32,196 nt of DNA from Poteriospumella lacustris (taxonomy: Eukaryota > Sar > Chrysophyceae > Chromulinales > Dinobryaceae), in the NCBI GenBank assembly GCA_008000375.1, contig SMOI01000238.1:17619-49814 (forward strand), written 5' to 3'. Of this stretch, positions 17,451 through 27,921 are shown piece by piece. How positions within the stretch are numbered: position 1 is the first letter of the stretch; every line of letters starts with the position of its first letter. Position numbers and translations under genes: made by a program. The notes under the pieces were generated by a model. It saw only the letters and a program-made list of their open reading frames with translations. It was not told the origin of the DNA and ran no database searches.

Positions 17451-19421
17451 TCAGTCGTCGAACAAGAAGTCCGCCAGTTCTTCTTGGGGACGATTCACCG
17501 CCACACACCCGAAGAGGGTCTCGGGGAGCTCCGAGTCGTCGCGGCCTTCGATCACAAAGCCGACCTGCATGTGCATGTTTCCACACAACGAGGAGATCTG
17601 GAAGATACCCTGCTTCGCGAATGTGTCGAATTTGTGCACATGCACATCGAACTCCATGTAGTTCGCGCCACGGAAGAGACTGCCCGTACGACGAATCAAC
17701 ACGGGTTTCCCGTTGTATCCCACGATGACCGACGAGAAGCCCAACTGTTCCATGTTCGAGCACATGTTGATCACCTACACACATCACGAGACAAACCCGT
17801 TCGTTAAACCAGACCGGAAAGAAAAACAGGCGCCAGAAAACGAAAGATAACACCACATACCTTGAAACGGGCACGCATCGCGGCATCGTGTTGTGCCTTT
17901 TCGCACCATTCTGCCCACAGTTTGACCGCGGGTGACGCCGTGGACAGGTCCTTCAGCTGCTGACACGTGTCTTCGGTGATGCGGTAGTACATGACCAGTG
18001 CCCAACCGGGACCGTTGTCTGACGACGAGAACATCGACTTCGGTGGTTCCGATGGGATCTGCAGTTGTACCACGAAGATCGGCGGAACATGCGCATGGTG
18101 GGTGTTGATGTTCGATGTGTCGGGCAACTGGAAACGTTCCGCGGCGTGGTCCACACGTTGACGGGCACTAGTTGAACAACGAGAAAGGTCAGCCATTGAC
18201 AATGGACAACGGTTGACAACGGTTGTAGCGCCATACTTACCAGAAGATATCCACGGCCACGGCTTCGTACAGAGGTGGCCCCGAGGGAGCCTTTTTCTTG
18301 TACCTGTTGTACTCGGGACCAATGCGCACCTGGAAGAGCTTGCTCTCGATCGTCGTCCACGTGTGCGGAGGCGCCGTGCGGTGGTCCTCCTCCGAATGCA
18401 CCAAGGTGGTGCCAATCACCGGTTTAGATTTCACTTTATCACTGACCTCTTCGCCTTCCGCGGTCGACGACTTGCCGCTGGCGGTCACGGCCGTGGCAAT
18501 GGCGACGGTTTTGTCGGGTGAAGTCGACGGTGCGGCGGCGGCGGCGGCAGCGGCAGCCTGTGATGCTTTCTCTGCCGCCTCATTCGCTGCCTTTTGTTGA
18601 GCTTCTGCCTTCTTGACACGCACGCTTCGCAATTGCAGGGTGTAGGCTACGACGAAGTTGCCCATGAGCAGGAAAAACAACGTCGAGGCCCACGATGCGG
18701 CACGCAAGACGCCCACGAAGCACACGTTGACGATCGCCAACACCAAGATGATCTCGTACTTATCACGGTCATCGTAGTTCGGCGCTGCATGTGCGTGGAG
18801 ACTGCCCTTCAATCGTGGCTTGCGATGAGGGTGGCTGGCAGCGGATTGAGCACCTTTCGTCGACGGGGCGTCGAGCGCAGCAGCAGAAGCAGGCGCCTTC
18901 GATGGCGTAGCAGCGGGTAGCTTCACATCGTCGCCCTTTGATGATGAAGGCAGAGACGTAGATGCTCCAGTCATGGTGGTATTGGCTCGTGATAGCCCTC
19001 GTGGCGGACGGTCGTCGTCATCGGAAGTATACGAGACGGGACCCCGCGCCAGCGACTTGTTCTCGGGCAGCGTGTACTTGGTGAAGACCTTGAGCCAACG
19101 CGCCTGATCCTCTTTCGTTTCCGAACACATTTTCCACTTCTCTTCATTGGCTGCCGCAATTGAAATCGCGTGCTGCGTTGGCGCACCTTCGATCGCGTCG
19201 GTTGAAATCTCGAAGTTCGCTGCTTTTAAATCCAGCTTTCCGCGGGCTTTCGTCTCCAAATGCTCCACATCAGGGATCTCTGTATCAAAGTACAAGAGGA
19301 TGCCATCCTTTGTCACGGCAAAAAATCGATATTGCCAGGCGTTGGGCATCATTTTCCCGAATCCGCCACGGCGCTTGTACAACAAGCCGCTGATTTCCGG
19401 CGACTCCAATAGTCCCGCCAT
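17451..19421 (-). CDS. PH domain and EDR2-C (DUF1336) membrane protein
   Basis: Three exons: 18241-19421, 17861-18167 and 17451-17774. Introns are 73 bp (18168-18240, GTAAGT/ACTAG) and 86 bp (17775-17860, GTATGT/TGTAG). Phases add up to 603 residues. Residues 8-115 form a PH domain (SGLLYKR...WQYRFFAV...LLYFD...RWLKVF, including the C-terminal Trp). A charged linker follows, then two adjacent hydrophobic segments (about 230-270), an Ala-rich stretch, and from about 364 the EDR2 C-terminal domain (QVRIGPEYNRYKKKAP...YEAVAVDIF, PPIFVVQLQIPS, GPGWALVMYYR, NYMEFDVHVHKF, ELPETLFGCVAVN). Plant EDR2 proteins also carry a START domain between these; none is visible here, and a membrane hairpin takes its place. 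Role inferred: lipid-binding protein at an ER contact or endomembrane. Divergent from the gene starting at 19790. Confidence 0.85.
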
Positions 19422-19789
19422 TTCAGCCTACTCAAGTCTCCACGGATCAATAAGGAATCCCAATCTGGTAGATGAGGACAAGATTTTCCCCCGACTGAAA
19501 GTGAGAAGTCAACGAGAATATGCCATATGGGTCGTTCGCATCGGCCGTCCGGCGTCGTCATCCTCATCGCATCGTCGCTGAGAGCTTGGCACGGAACGGA
19601 CAGACAGACGGTAGATGGAACTCGCCACTGCGAGCTCGGTACAAATGGGATCTGCGGGTGAGTGGGCTATGGCGGATTGGCGGTCCGAATGTCACACAGT
19701 GTGTTTGACGATGACGCGATCTTCTTGGCAGCGTGGCAGATTTCGGAAACCTGAATCGTCCTCTCATTATCTTAAAGGTCAGTGAAACC
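19422..19789. promoter_or_regulatory. Shared divergent promoter region
   Basis: These 368 bp separate two start codons pointing away from each other: the PH/EDR2-C gene (-) and the small two-span protein gene (+). Both core promoters and 5' UTRs must lie here. No TATA box was seen. Confidence 0.55.
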
Positions 19790-20218
19790 ATGATCAGCAC
19801 TTCAAACCCACTGGCGGAACAGGAAAAGACTGGTGTGGCAGCAGAACCCGCTGATGGATCTGTGAATGTGGGTTGTCGCCCGTGCAACTTGCTGAATAGT
19901 TTTCGCTATCTTTTCATGATTGCCTTCTTTGTCATTGGACTTGTTGTCATTTTTGCAAGCCCAAGAGAATGTCCATCGGGTTACAACGAGACAACGTGCC
20001 GGGTGTGTGACGATGATGGCACGTGCGACAATATCAGCACCTATCCCTGCAGAGATGGATTCTCCTGTGCCAGCAAACGTCCTGTTGTGGGGGCGATTGT
20101 CGGCGGTATTGCAATCATTGTTATCGGAGTTATTTACGGCATTATCCAATGCTGTCATCAGGCGCGCTGCATTCTCAGCGATAAGCACTATGATGCGAAG
20201 ATATGCTTCTGTTGTTAG
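19790..20218 (+). CDS. Small two-span membrane protein with Cys-rich loop
   Basis: 142 residues from the first ATG (MISTSNPL). Not recognised as a known family. A polar N-terminus with a CRPC motif is followed by a hydrophobic span (YLFMIAFFVIGLVVIFA, about 47-63) and a loop with six Cys and two N-glycosylation sites (NETT, NIST). A second, Gly/Ile-rich span (about 98-121) leads to a Cys-rich C-terminus ending CFCC. The glycosylation sites suggest the loop is lumenal or extracellular, with both ends cytosolic. Terminal Cys pairs could be lipidated. A GTG-led extension from 19733 is open but not a credible eukaryotic start. Confidence 0.7.
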   Translation: MISTSNPLAEQEKTGVAAEPADGSVNVGCRPCNLLNSFRYLFMIAFFVIGLVVIFASPRECPSGYNETTCRVCDDDGTCDNISTYPCRDGFSCASKRPVVGAIVGGIAIIVIGVIYGIIQCCHQARCILSDKHYDAKICFCC

Positions 20219-20965
20219 AACGTCACAGTCATTGCTGCGTAATTTTGCAGGCAGGCCGGCAGCTTCAGCGTTCGGTTCTGTTTATTTCAAATCTTCCCAC
20301 CGTTCACAACGAATTTTCCATATTTTAACCAAACCGTTTCACTATGCGGTCTCCTTCTCTCCTTCTCTCCTTCTCTCTCGTACATAGTCGGCACACTGTA
20401 ACGTGTTCCAACTGCTATTCATTTATCAGTAGTGCAAATCGCCCAGTAAATGACAATAATGAGTTCCAGAAAGAAGAAGATTGGCTGCATATCAGCGGGA
20501 AGGATCCTTCCACATACCTCAACGACACCTATACGATTATCAGATATCGTATCGTGCGTGCGAAGTCAAGAATGATCTCACGTCGTCTTCGTCCTTCAAG
20601 ATGATCACCCCAGTGATGTTCCAGTGCGCCTGTAGCGCAGCTTTTACTGCACCGTGGATACCGATGAGCTATCCCGATGGATTCTCCCCGTCTCCCCGTT
20701 GGGCCGAGACCACAGAGTTTGGGTCTGTTTGTGTCTTCTGAGTGCTCGGACGAATTGTCAGACTGACCCCACCGACGACTTCGAATGTGTCGGTGCATGT
20801 GTCAGAGTGTGTCGGTCTGTGTCGCGGGCTGTGTGGTGAAGGCGCCGGATCCGCAGAGAGAAGATCCACACACCCACCGCAATTCAAACCAACTAACGAA
20901 AGGAATCACAATCAATTACGCTATACAGACGACGTGGCAAGGTGGATTCGAACTTGGCTTTCACA
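20219..20965. other. Intergenic region before the RBM25-like gene
   Basis: This 747-bp region holds the 3' flank of the small membrane protein gene and the RBM25 promoter. A pyrimidine tract of CTCCTT/CTCTCC repeats occupies 20351-20379. No ORF with recognisable similarity and no RNA gene was found. Confidence 0.5.
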
Positions 20966-23848
20966 ATGCAGCCTCGGTTCCCACCACCGGGCGGATTTCC
21001 TCCGCCTCCGTATCCAGGTGCACCACCAATGATGTACCCTGGAATGCCACCCATGGGCTTCCCCCCTGGAGGTCCACCAATGCCGGGGATGATGATGCCG
21101 CCTCGGTTTCCTCCTCCACCAATGCCGGGTATGATGCCAGGAATGTACCCTGGCGCTATCGGTGGAGTGGCTCCGATTGGCGGTGTTCGCCCGATCGGTG
21201 GCGTGGCTCCCATCGGAGGTGTTGCCCCAATTGGTGGTGTTCGACCAATTGGTGGAGTAGTACCAATCGGAGGAGTGGCCCCGATTGGTGGCGTCGTGCC
21301 GATCGGTGGTGTGAAGCCAATCGGTGGAGTGGCCCCTATCGGTGGGGTTGCCCCTATCGGCGGAGTGGCTCCCATCGGTGGTGTCGCCCCGATCGGAGTC
21401 CCACCGTTGGCTGTTGCAGCTGTCGTTCCTCCACCACCACCAATGGCTCCTGTACCTACTATGGTCAGTGTTCCACCTCCACCTGTGTTGGTGCCTGGTG
21501 GTCCGTTGAACGTGGCAGTGGCGGCCACCTCGACGTTCAACGCGGTGAACACGAACTGCGTCTTCATCAACCCCACCAGTGACGTTTTGAATCGCACGAT
21601 CTTCACCAATTCCATGGCTGGTTTGCCCCTGTCCCTGTTCATTGGCAATGTGCCGTTGGACGTGGAGGATTTGAAGCTCCTGAAAGTCGTCGAATGCTGC
21701 GGCAAAGTCAACAAATTCGTGCGGCCCACCGACCCGGTGACACAGCTGCCCACGAACTTCGCCATCGTGACGTACAATCAAGCGGTCTGTGCGATGCGAG
21801 CTTTTACCATCTTGAATGATTTCGTCATTCAAAAGGCCTGCGCCGGCGATGGCGCGGAGCAAGAAGAGCGCAGTGAGCAGCGTCTGTGCGTCAAGACGGG
21901 TACCAAGGAAACGCCTGCGATTCAGAGCATTCAACAGACGGAGCAAGAAGCTGCGAAGTCTTTGCCGGAGGGTATGTCGCTCGAAGATGTCTACGGCCCT
22001 ATCCGCAAAGCGATGGAGGAGATCCTCCGTCCCGCGGCGGACGAGGCGAATGGTACAGCGGCCCTTTCGACCGCTGCTGCTGCTGCCGCCGCGGACGCTG
22101 CTAGCAAAGCGACGACGGAGACGGCAACGGCTGTTGAGCCGGAAACGATCGTGGGCGAAGACGGCAAGCCGATCAACTACTACACGTTTTTGAAGTCCAC
22201 GGCGCTGAAGCACGCGAGTGGCGACTTCTCGATGGACATCGTCACGACGAACGAAGAGGTCGTCTCGGGCACGCAGGTCGATGGCGTGGAGAACGTCGGC
22301 GAGAAGTTCTTGATGTCGGAGATCGAGCGATACCGCGTGCGACAAATGCAACGGGACAAAGACCTCGAGGACCAGAAGCGCCTGAAGATCAAAGAGAAGA
22401 TTCGGCAGTTGGAACTGGCGAAGAAACGTCAAGAACAACTCGAGAAAGAGCAGCGCGAGAAAGGGCTCGATCCCCAGGCCGCCATCAGTACCGCGGCTGC
22501 GACGTCTACGTCGTCGACGACCATGACCTCCGCGGGTCGTAAACGTGGCAGCGACGCGATGCATCGCGAAGAGACCGAAGACGACATCGAAGCGAAACGT
22601 CTGCGCAAACTTCAGGTGCGTTGCCCTTTCCCTTCCCCCCTCTCTCTCCCCCCTCCCTTTTGCGTGTCTCGTTGTCGTATATCCACGGCCCGTATATTAG
22701 AGTCGCACGCCAGACAAAACATATACCATGTCTGTACGTGTGCTATTACGTGCCAAGAAACCCACTGGAGGCTAAACCCTTGCGGTGCGTCGCTGGTCGT
22801 GTTTGTGGCTCGGCTGGCAACAGTCGCTTCCATCACATCAGTGCGTGCCATATGAAGTCGCAAGGGAACATCACCCACAACCCTCTCTCTGTTGTCTCTC
22901 TTTACCCTTGTGTCTCCCTTCTCTCCTCTGCTGTGTGCCTCGCGGTGTCTAATTCGATCGACTCGTGTGTGTTGTGCTCTGCAGGTGTTGGAGATGCTCG
23001 CCTCCAAAGACGACAAGAAACAGCCCTCGGCGACCCTCGCGGTTATCCCCTCCGCTACGGCGGCGGGTGGCAGTGGTGGCACCACCAACAACGTCGCGGC
23101 CGCGAAGCGTGCGAAGACCTTCGGTGCCGATGACGACGACGAAGACGCGCAGGCCGCGGCGAAGCGATCGCTGCTCCTCGCGACCGCTGTGGCGGCGGAC
23201 GAAGAAGAAGACGGCGAAGTCCTCGTCACCCACGACGACGAAGAGGACTGGCAGGACATCTCCGACGACCGCGAGGACTCGATGACGCGGGCGAAGATCG
23301 AGGCGCGCAAACAGGCGGCGAAGCTGTCGAAGGCGCAGAGCAGCCAACTCGCATCCGCCGTCTCTGGGGCCGCTGCCGTGGCCGCCGCATTGCAAGCGAA
23401 GATTCTCGCGCAAACAAGTGCGCTCAACGAGTCGCTGCGTCAGAAGCAGCAGCAACAACAGCAACAACAACAATCGTCGACTGCCGCTGCGGCGGACGAC
23501 GACACCGCCGCCCGCAAAGAACGACTGCGCGCGTTGGTCGAGAAGATTCCCACCGACCCCGCGGCGCTCTTCGCGCAGCCCGTGGCATGGGCGCTGCTCC
23601 ACCAGCAGAACGTGATCCAGGGCCAACTGCGCGAATGGATCGTGAAGAAGATCGTCGAGTACCTCGGCGAAGAGGAAGAGTCGCTGACGTCGTTCATCGT
23701 CGACAAGCTGCAACAGCCGCAGGGCATTGCCGCCACCGAGCTGCAAGAAGAGTTGACGATGGTGCTCGATGCCGACTCGGAGACCTTCGTCGTGAAGCTG
23801 TGGAAGATGCTCATGGTCTACTCGTTGAAGTGCGAGCATGGCCTGTAG
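20966..23848 (+). CDS. RBM25: RBM25-like splicing factor (RRM and PWI domains)
   Basis: Two exons, 20966-22615 and 22985-23848, joined in phase 0; the 369-bp intron has donor GTGCGT and acceptor CTGCAG. The product is 837 residues, close to human RBM25 (843). The start is the ATG before QPRFPPPGG; the upstream GTG-led extension is ignored. In order: a Pro/Gly/Met-rich N-terminus, 13 xPIGGV repeats (about 65-145), an RRM with RNP2 LFIGNV and RNP1-like NFAIVTY (about 220-295), a charged coiled region rich in Lys, Glu, Arg and Gln (about 450-510), acidic stretches, a poly-Gln run, and a C-terminal PWI domain (FAQPVAWALL...LREWIVKKIVEYLGEEEESL...FVVKLWKMLM). In other eukaryotes RBM25 (yeast Snu71) works with U1 snRNP in 5' splice-site choice in the nucleus. 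Confidence 0.9.
21160..21400 (+). repeat. 18-bp minisatellite coding xPIGGV
   Basis: Thirteen tandem units of a six-residue motif, x-P-I-G-G-V, with x being Ala, Arg, Val or Lys, inside the low-complexity N-terminus of the RBM25-like protein. Synonymous differences between units show the array is not freshly expanded. Confidence 0.9.
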
Positions 23849-25438
23849 ACAGTCCACCCCGTGGCCCCCCTCCCCGGCCACCACTTACACATACTGTATA
23901 TACCGCCGACGGGCAGCAGAAGGAGACTGGCGCTATCGCTGTATATAACGCGCCGCTCTTCGCTCTGCTCTGCTCTGTCCCCATTGATCACTCACTACAC
24001 ACACATGATCACCCCCCGAGTATATGTTCTATTGACCGTTGTTGTCTAACTGCAACACGGACGCAGTGCGGACGTTGTAAAAATCATTCCAATTTGAAGG
24101 AAGCCTTCGCTCGCACACCTTCCACCTCGACTGCAATCTCGGTCTATCTCCTTGTTCGTGTGTACCACCCTGTGGGCCGTGGTCACCCATTTTGATTGTC
24201 ACCCACTGCGTGTGGGTGTCAGTGTGGGGGTGGATGTCGTTACTGCGAACTGCTTCGAGTCCTGTGTCTGTGTCTGTGTCTGTGTCTGTAAGCCGTGATA
24301 GATAATTAGCCACGCCAGTATTCCTGTGTCACTTTAGTTTAAGAGAAACTACGGCGGACACTGCACACCGCTTGCCGCACCGCTTGCATTCTTGACGGTG
24401 TTTGATGGGATCCTCGCGTACGATTACAAGGTTCCGGTACCCGCTGGGCCCGCTGCACCAACGACTATCGTCGTCGTCGTGACTTCTCTCTGCCGCTGCC
24501 GCTGCGACGAACACCACACGCCGCCACGCCGCCTCTGTAAAGCCAAAAACACAATCTAAAAGTTGGTTATCGCAGTCAACTGCTGAATGGATATGACGGG
24601 TTGATAGATGCAGACGTAGAAAACGAAGGGGGGTCTTTGAAGGTAAGCACCTTTCTTCGAATCTCTCTGGTGGTGGTGCGTAGCTGTTGCACGGCACCGA
24701 AAACTATCCTGCGCAGCAGTATATTGCTCTGTGGTTGCGTAGGCTGATAGTGTGCCCATATTGAACTGAACACTCACGTTCCGATCATCGAAGTTGGTCA
24801 ATACGCGGAAGCTGGATACTGCGAAAAGGGGCCCTGGCTCCGGCTGGGCTTCCCGACGCAGTGTCTGGCGACTGCTTTACGGTTGGCCAAACTGATGAGG
24901 TGGTCGCCCCGAGTCGTTTACACTACATTTGTATCCCCTTTCTCCTTCGCTCTGTATTTTGAAGGGGTGTCGCTTATCTCGTTCACATTGTCGATCGTAG
25001 ACTTCCGGTGCAGTCGGCCATGTCCGTGCCGCTCGCTTGCACACCTCGCACGCTCATCGACTGTCTCGTTCTATCACCGTCCCCGCATATGGCGGTGTGC
25101 ACCGACGGTGGCTACCACCGAAAGGGATCCATGGGGTGTAGATCCGGCAGTCTGGTGTGAACAGGACTCACGCACGGGCGTGGCTACTACGACGGAGGAA
25201 AATCGGTCATTGACCACTGCAGCTCTCATATCTCTTGTCTGATAAGAGGGGAGGTTTGATGTCGTAACTGCTGCTTACAAAGAGAGAGGGCGTTTCCTCA
25301 TATGAACGACTGTCCCGAGACCTGTGTCTGTGTCTGTGTCTGTAAGCCGATGGAGATAACTGACCACGTCTGTACCAACTGTTGCTTCAGTGGGTGGTGT
25401 ATTCTGGTGTGAGCTAGAGCTACAACGCCAACGTCGCT
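23849..25438. other. Gene-poor region with a decayed duplicate
   Basis: About 1.6 kb between the RBM25 stop and the 3' end of the fucosyltransferase-like gene (-). It contains TGTCTG microsatellites (about 24262-24290 and 25320-25345) and the pseudogene fragment at 24250-24430. A minus-strand frame near 24560-24850 shows no frame-wide similarity I recognise. No RNA gene was identified. Confidence 0.5.
24250..24430 (-). pseudogene. Fossil fragment of the adjacent glycosyltransferase gene
   Basis: Three blocks match the intact gene in the same orientation. First, TGTCTG repeats followed by TAAGCCG, as at 25320-25350. Second, a block around the stop codon (TTTAGTT.AAGAG.AAC.ACGGCGGACACTGCA), as at 25437-25470. 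Third, about 35 bp coding REDPIKHRQE (24388-24422), as at 26542-26576 in exon 1. Everything between the last two blocks is missing, and the remaining sequence has no proper start. This is best read as a partial duplicate reduced by internal deletion. Confidence 0.65.
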
Positions 25439-27517
25439 TTAGTTGAAGAGGAACCACGGCGGACACTGCATATTCTGGTCGCGATGCTGGTAGCACATCG
25501 CCCGGTAGAACGAAAACGACGCCGCCGAGGCCGTGTGACCGATGAACGCGTCACACTGCCGCGCCGCTTGGACGCCCGCCCACCATTCTGCCGTCGCTTG
25601 CATCGTATTCCGCGATCGATGGACTACATACATTCACATTCATACATGCTCCGTTCAAAATACAGCCCGTCTTCCGTCGTTTACACTGTTAGATCGACTT
25701 ACCGTTGTCCAAATGCGTCGGGAAGATGTGCAGCGTCACCTGCTCCCGATACGCGCCGTGCTTCCGATACACCGCCAGCTCCCTGTAGAACCACCGCCAG
25801 CGTCATCCGTCAGTTAGAACCGTAGCGTACACACATCAACCATTAGCGGGAGAGCTGAGGGGGGGGGAATGAGGTTAACGTACTCGTTCAGCCAGCGGTA
25901 GTCGTCCGTCAAGACCATCAAATGGGTCACGTTGGGATTCAACGCGATCGACGCGTTCACATAATGCTGCAGGGTCAATGTGCCGAAGGGATTCCGGGCT
26001 TGGCAGCCCATGTCGTGCCATTGGCCCATCGACAACGGACGACCGTCGATCCACTCGCCAATCGCTCGTTCATCGGGATGCGCAGCCGACCGATTCGTAT
26101 GCGCGGCACACCACTCGAACATGTTCGTCGACCGGTTGATGTACCGATCGCCCATGCGGATGTGTGCAACGTGACAACGATACGAACGATCCATCGTCCG
26201 ACTGATCAGTTTGCCGTGATGCGCCTCGTGACTGCTCGTGCTCGTGCTCGTGGTGTTGGTGGAGCTGCTACCGCCGCCGTTGTCCAAAGCCCACGGCGAG
26301 GCCGCGGCGCCATCGAAGAACTCCTCCAACACGGCTTGGATGTGACTGCCGAGCCAATGATTGGGCCGATAGACTTGATGGAACATGAGAAACAAGGGGT
26401 GGAAGCGTTGACTGACGTCGTCGCGTTGTTCCGTCGCGTCGATGTTGTCGGGAACGATACCCAGGGAAAGGTGCGGCCCGATCTTGAGAATCGGCACGGC
26501 GTGTGATCGATGGGTGAGATTCACGTCAAAGAACGTGGTCCATTCTTGACGGTGCTTGATGGGATCCTCACGTGCGTACACATGGGTACGAGCCTTCGCC
26601 TCAGGCGCGTAGTGACCCTCGACGATACAGGCTTCCGATTGGTGACATTTCTGCAGGGCCCACGGTACCGAGCAGTTGGAGGTCGGCAAGAAGGCACACA
26701 GCTGTTTGTTGATCTGATTGGCGCAATGAGCCGTCCCTTGAGGTTCGACGTAGCCACTGTAGTCGGCAGCATCGCCCGTGCGTGTCACATACAGGAGATG
26801 GACCGCTTCTGGTACACGACTCACGTAGTTCTCCATGTTGACGATGATGTCGTTGCCCCACGAGCCAATCGACGTCTTCACGTAGAGTGTACGGTTGTCA
26901 CAGGTGGCTGGAAACGACTGGGCCAGCATACTGCGAGCCAGGGCTTCGATATCTTGGGGCACACGTTCGAAGATAACTGTGTCATGCGCCAGCGGGCGGA
27001 AGCTGCTGTGATGGGACGCAGACGCTGCTGCACCACCGGAGCCCTTCGCGTGATGATGGGAAAGATATTGGCGGATAGTCCACCAGGGATGCACCGTGAC
27101 GAAATCATCCAAAATGCTGTTCAACTGTTGCAGCGCGTCCGGCGGTTGACCCACAGCAGACACCACCGTCGCGGTGGTACCTTTGTTGTGCATCACTGGG
27201 GTGTCGGTGTGGCTTTTCAACAACGTTTTCACCGCTTCAATTGGCATAACAATGTAATAGCGCTCAAATTTCTTTCGAAACGCTTCATGAAGAGGAGCGA
27301 AAGCGGTCGATTCCAACGCGTCGAGGAGCACAGTCATCGACAGGTCTTTGACTTTGATCGTGTGGACCGCACACGACCATTGGCCTGGACGAGGACTGCG
27401 AGTTCCTACACATTGTGACTCGTAAAACTTCTGCAACGACGTTGATACGGCGTGAGACCAAGAGGCAGCGAGCAGTAGAACGACCACCGCGAGACCGACG
27501 CCACCGTACCAAGACAT
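25439..27517 (-). CDS. Fucosyltransferase-like glycosyltransferase (HxRxGD type)
   Basis: Three exons: 25884-27517, 25703-25782 and 25439-25623. Introns are 25783-25883 (GTACGT/CTACAG) and 25624-25702 (GTAAGT/TGTAG). Phases (2, then 1) close exactly, giving 632 residues ending CPPWFLFN. The N-terminus is a signal peptide or anchor (GLAVVVLLLAASWSHAV). Around residues 440-460 is CHVAHIRMGDRYIN, the His-x-Arg-x-Gly-Asp motif of GDP-fucose-using transferases. Near the end, LMVLTDDYRWLNE is spliced to ELAVYRKHG, and a later stretch (WWAGVQAARQCDAFIGHTAS) resembles the nucleotide-sugar site of GT23-like and O-fucosyltransferase-like enzymes. Several NxS/T sites fit a Golgi/ER lumenal enzyme. The exact family and acceptor cannot be set. 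Splicing is inferred because reading through intron 1 would lose the conserved end. Confidence 0.75.
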
Positions 27518-27548
27518 TATCCGATACCAGTTGGCGAAGTTGGTGCAG

Positions 27549-27640
27549 TTGATACAGAATCAGTTGTGACGGCCAGCGTTAAGTTAGCCGAATGAATCGA
27601 AGACGATATCAACGCTTTGTCGTCGTCATCATGTCACAGC
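27549..27640 (+). repeat. Possible degenerate LTR-like fragment
   Basis: Shares spaced blocks with 30370-30465: TGATA(CA)GAATCAGTTGTG, then TTAGCC, ATGAATC and TCGTCATCATGTCAC, in the same order and at about the same spacing. It lies just upstream of the fucosyltransferase-like gene's start and may be part of its promoter. Confidence 0.35.
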
Positions 27641-27921
27641 GGTTGCCCTGTGTTGGGAAGTACTAAATGTCATGATTTCATACTTGAAACATGTGATGAA
27701 GTATGAATTGTTTTCGTACGTAACCAACCCGCGGTCGGTCTGTCTGGGATGATCACCGAATCGCCGAAGTCAATCAATGTGGATGGCGACCTTGTTCTCT
27801 TTCCGAATCACTATCACACAGTTATCTTTGCTTTGCGTTCTATTTCTTTCCAAGAGCCGTGGCGCTAGTTGTGGTTGTGGGTTAGGGACAAGGTGGAAAT
27901 CGTCGTCCCCATTTGATCGCC
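27641..27921. promoter_or_regulatory. Divergent promoter region of the two glycosyltransferase genes
   Basis: Together with the repeat-like block just before it, this is the 404-bp gap between the start codons at 27517 (-) and 27922 (+). Both promoters must be here. No clear core element was seen. Confidence 0.45.

Noticed and set aside
24556-24801. Minus-strand 81-codon frame
   Set aside because: No ATG start, no recognisable domain and no clear splice partner; it could be an exon but cannot be supported.
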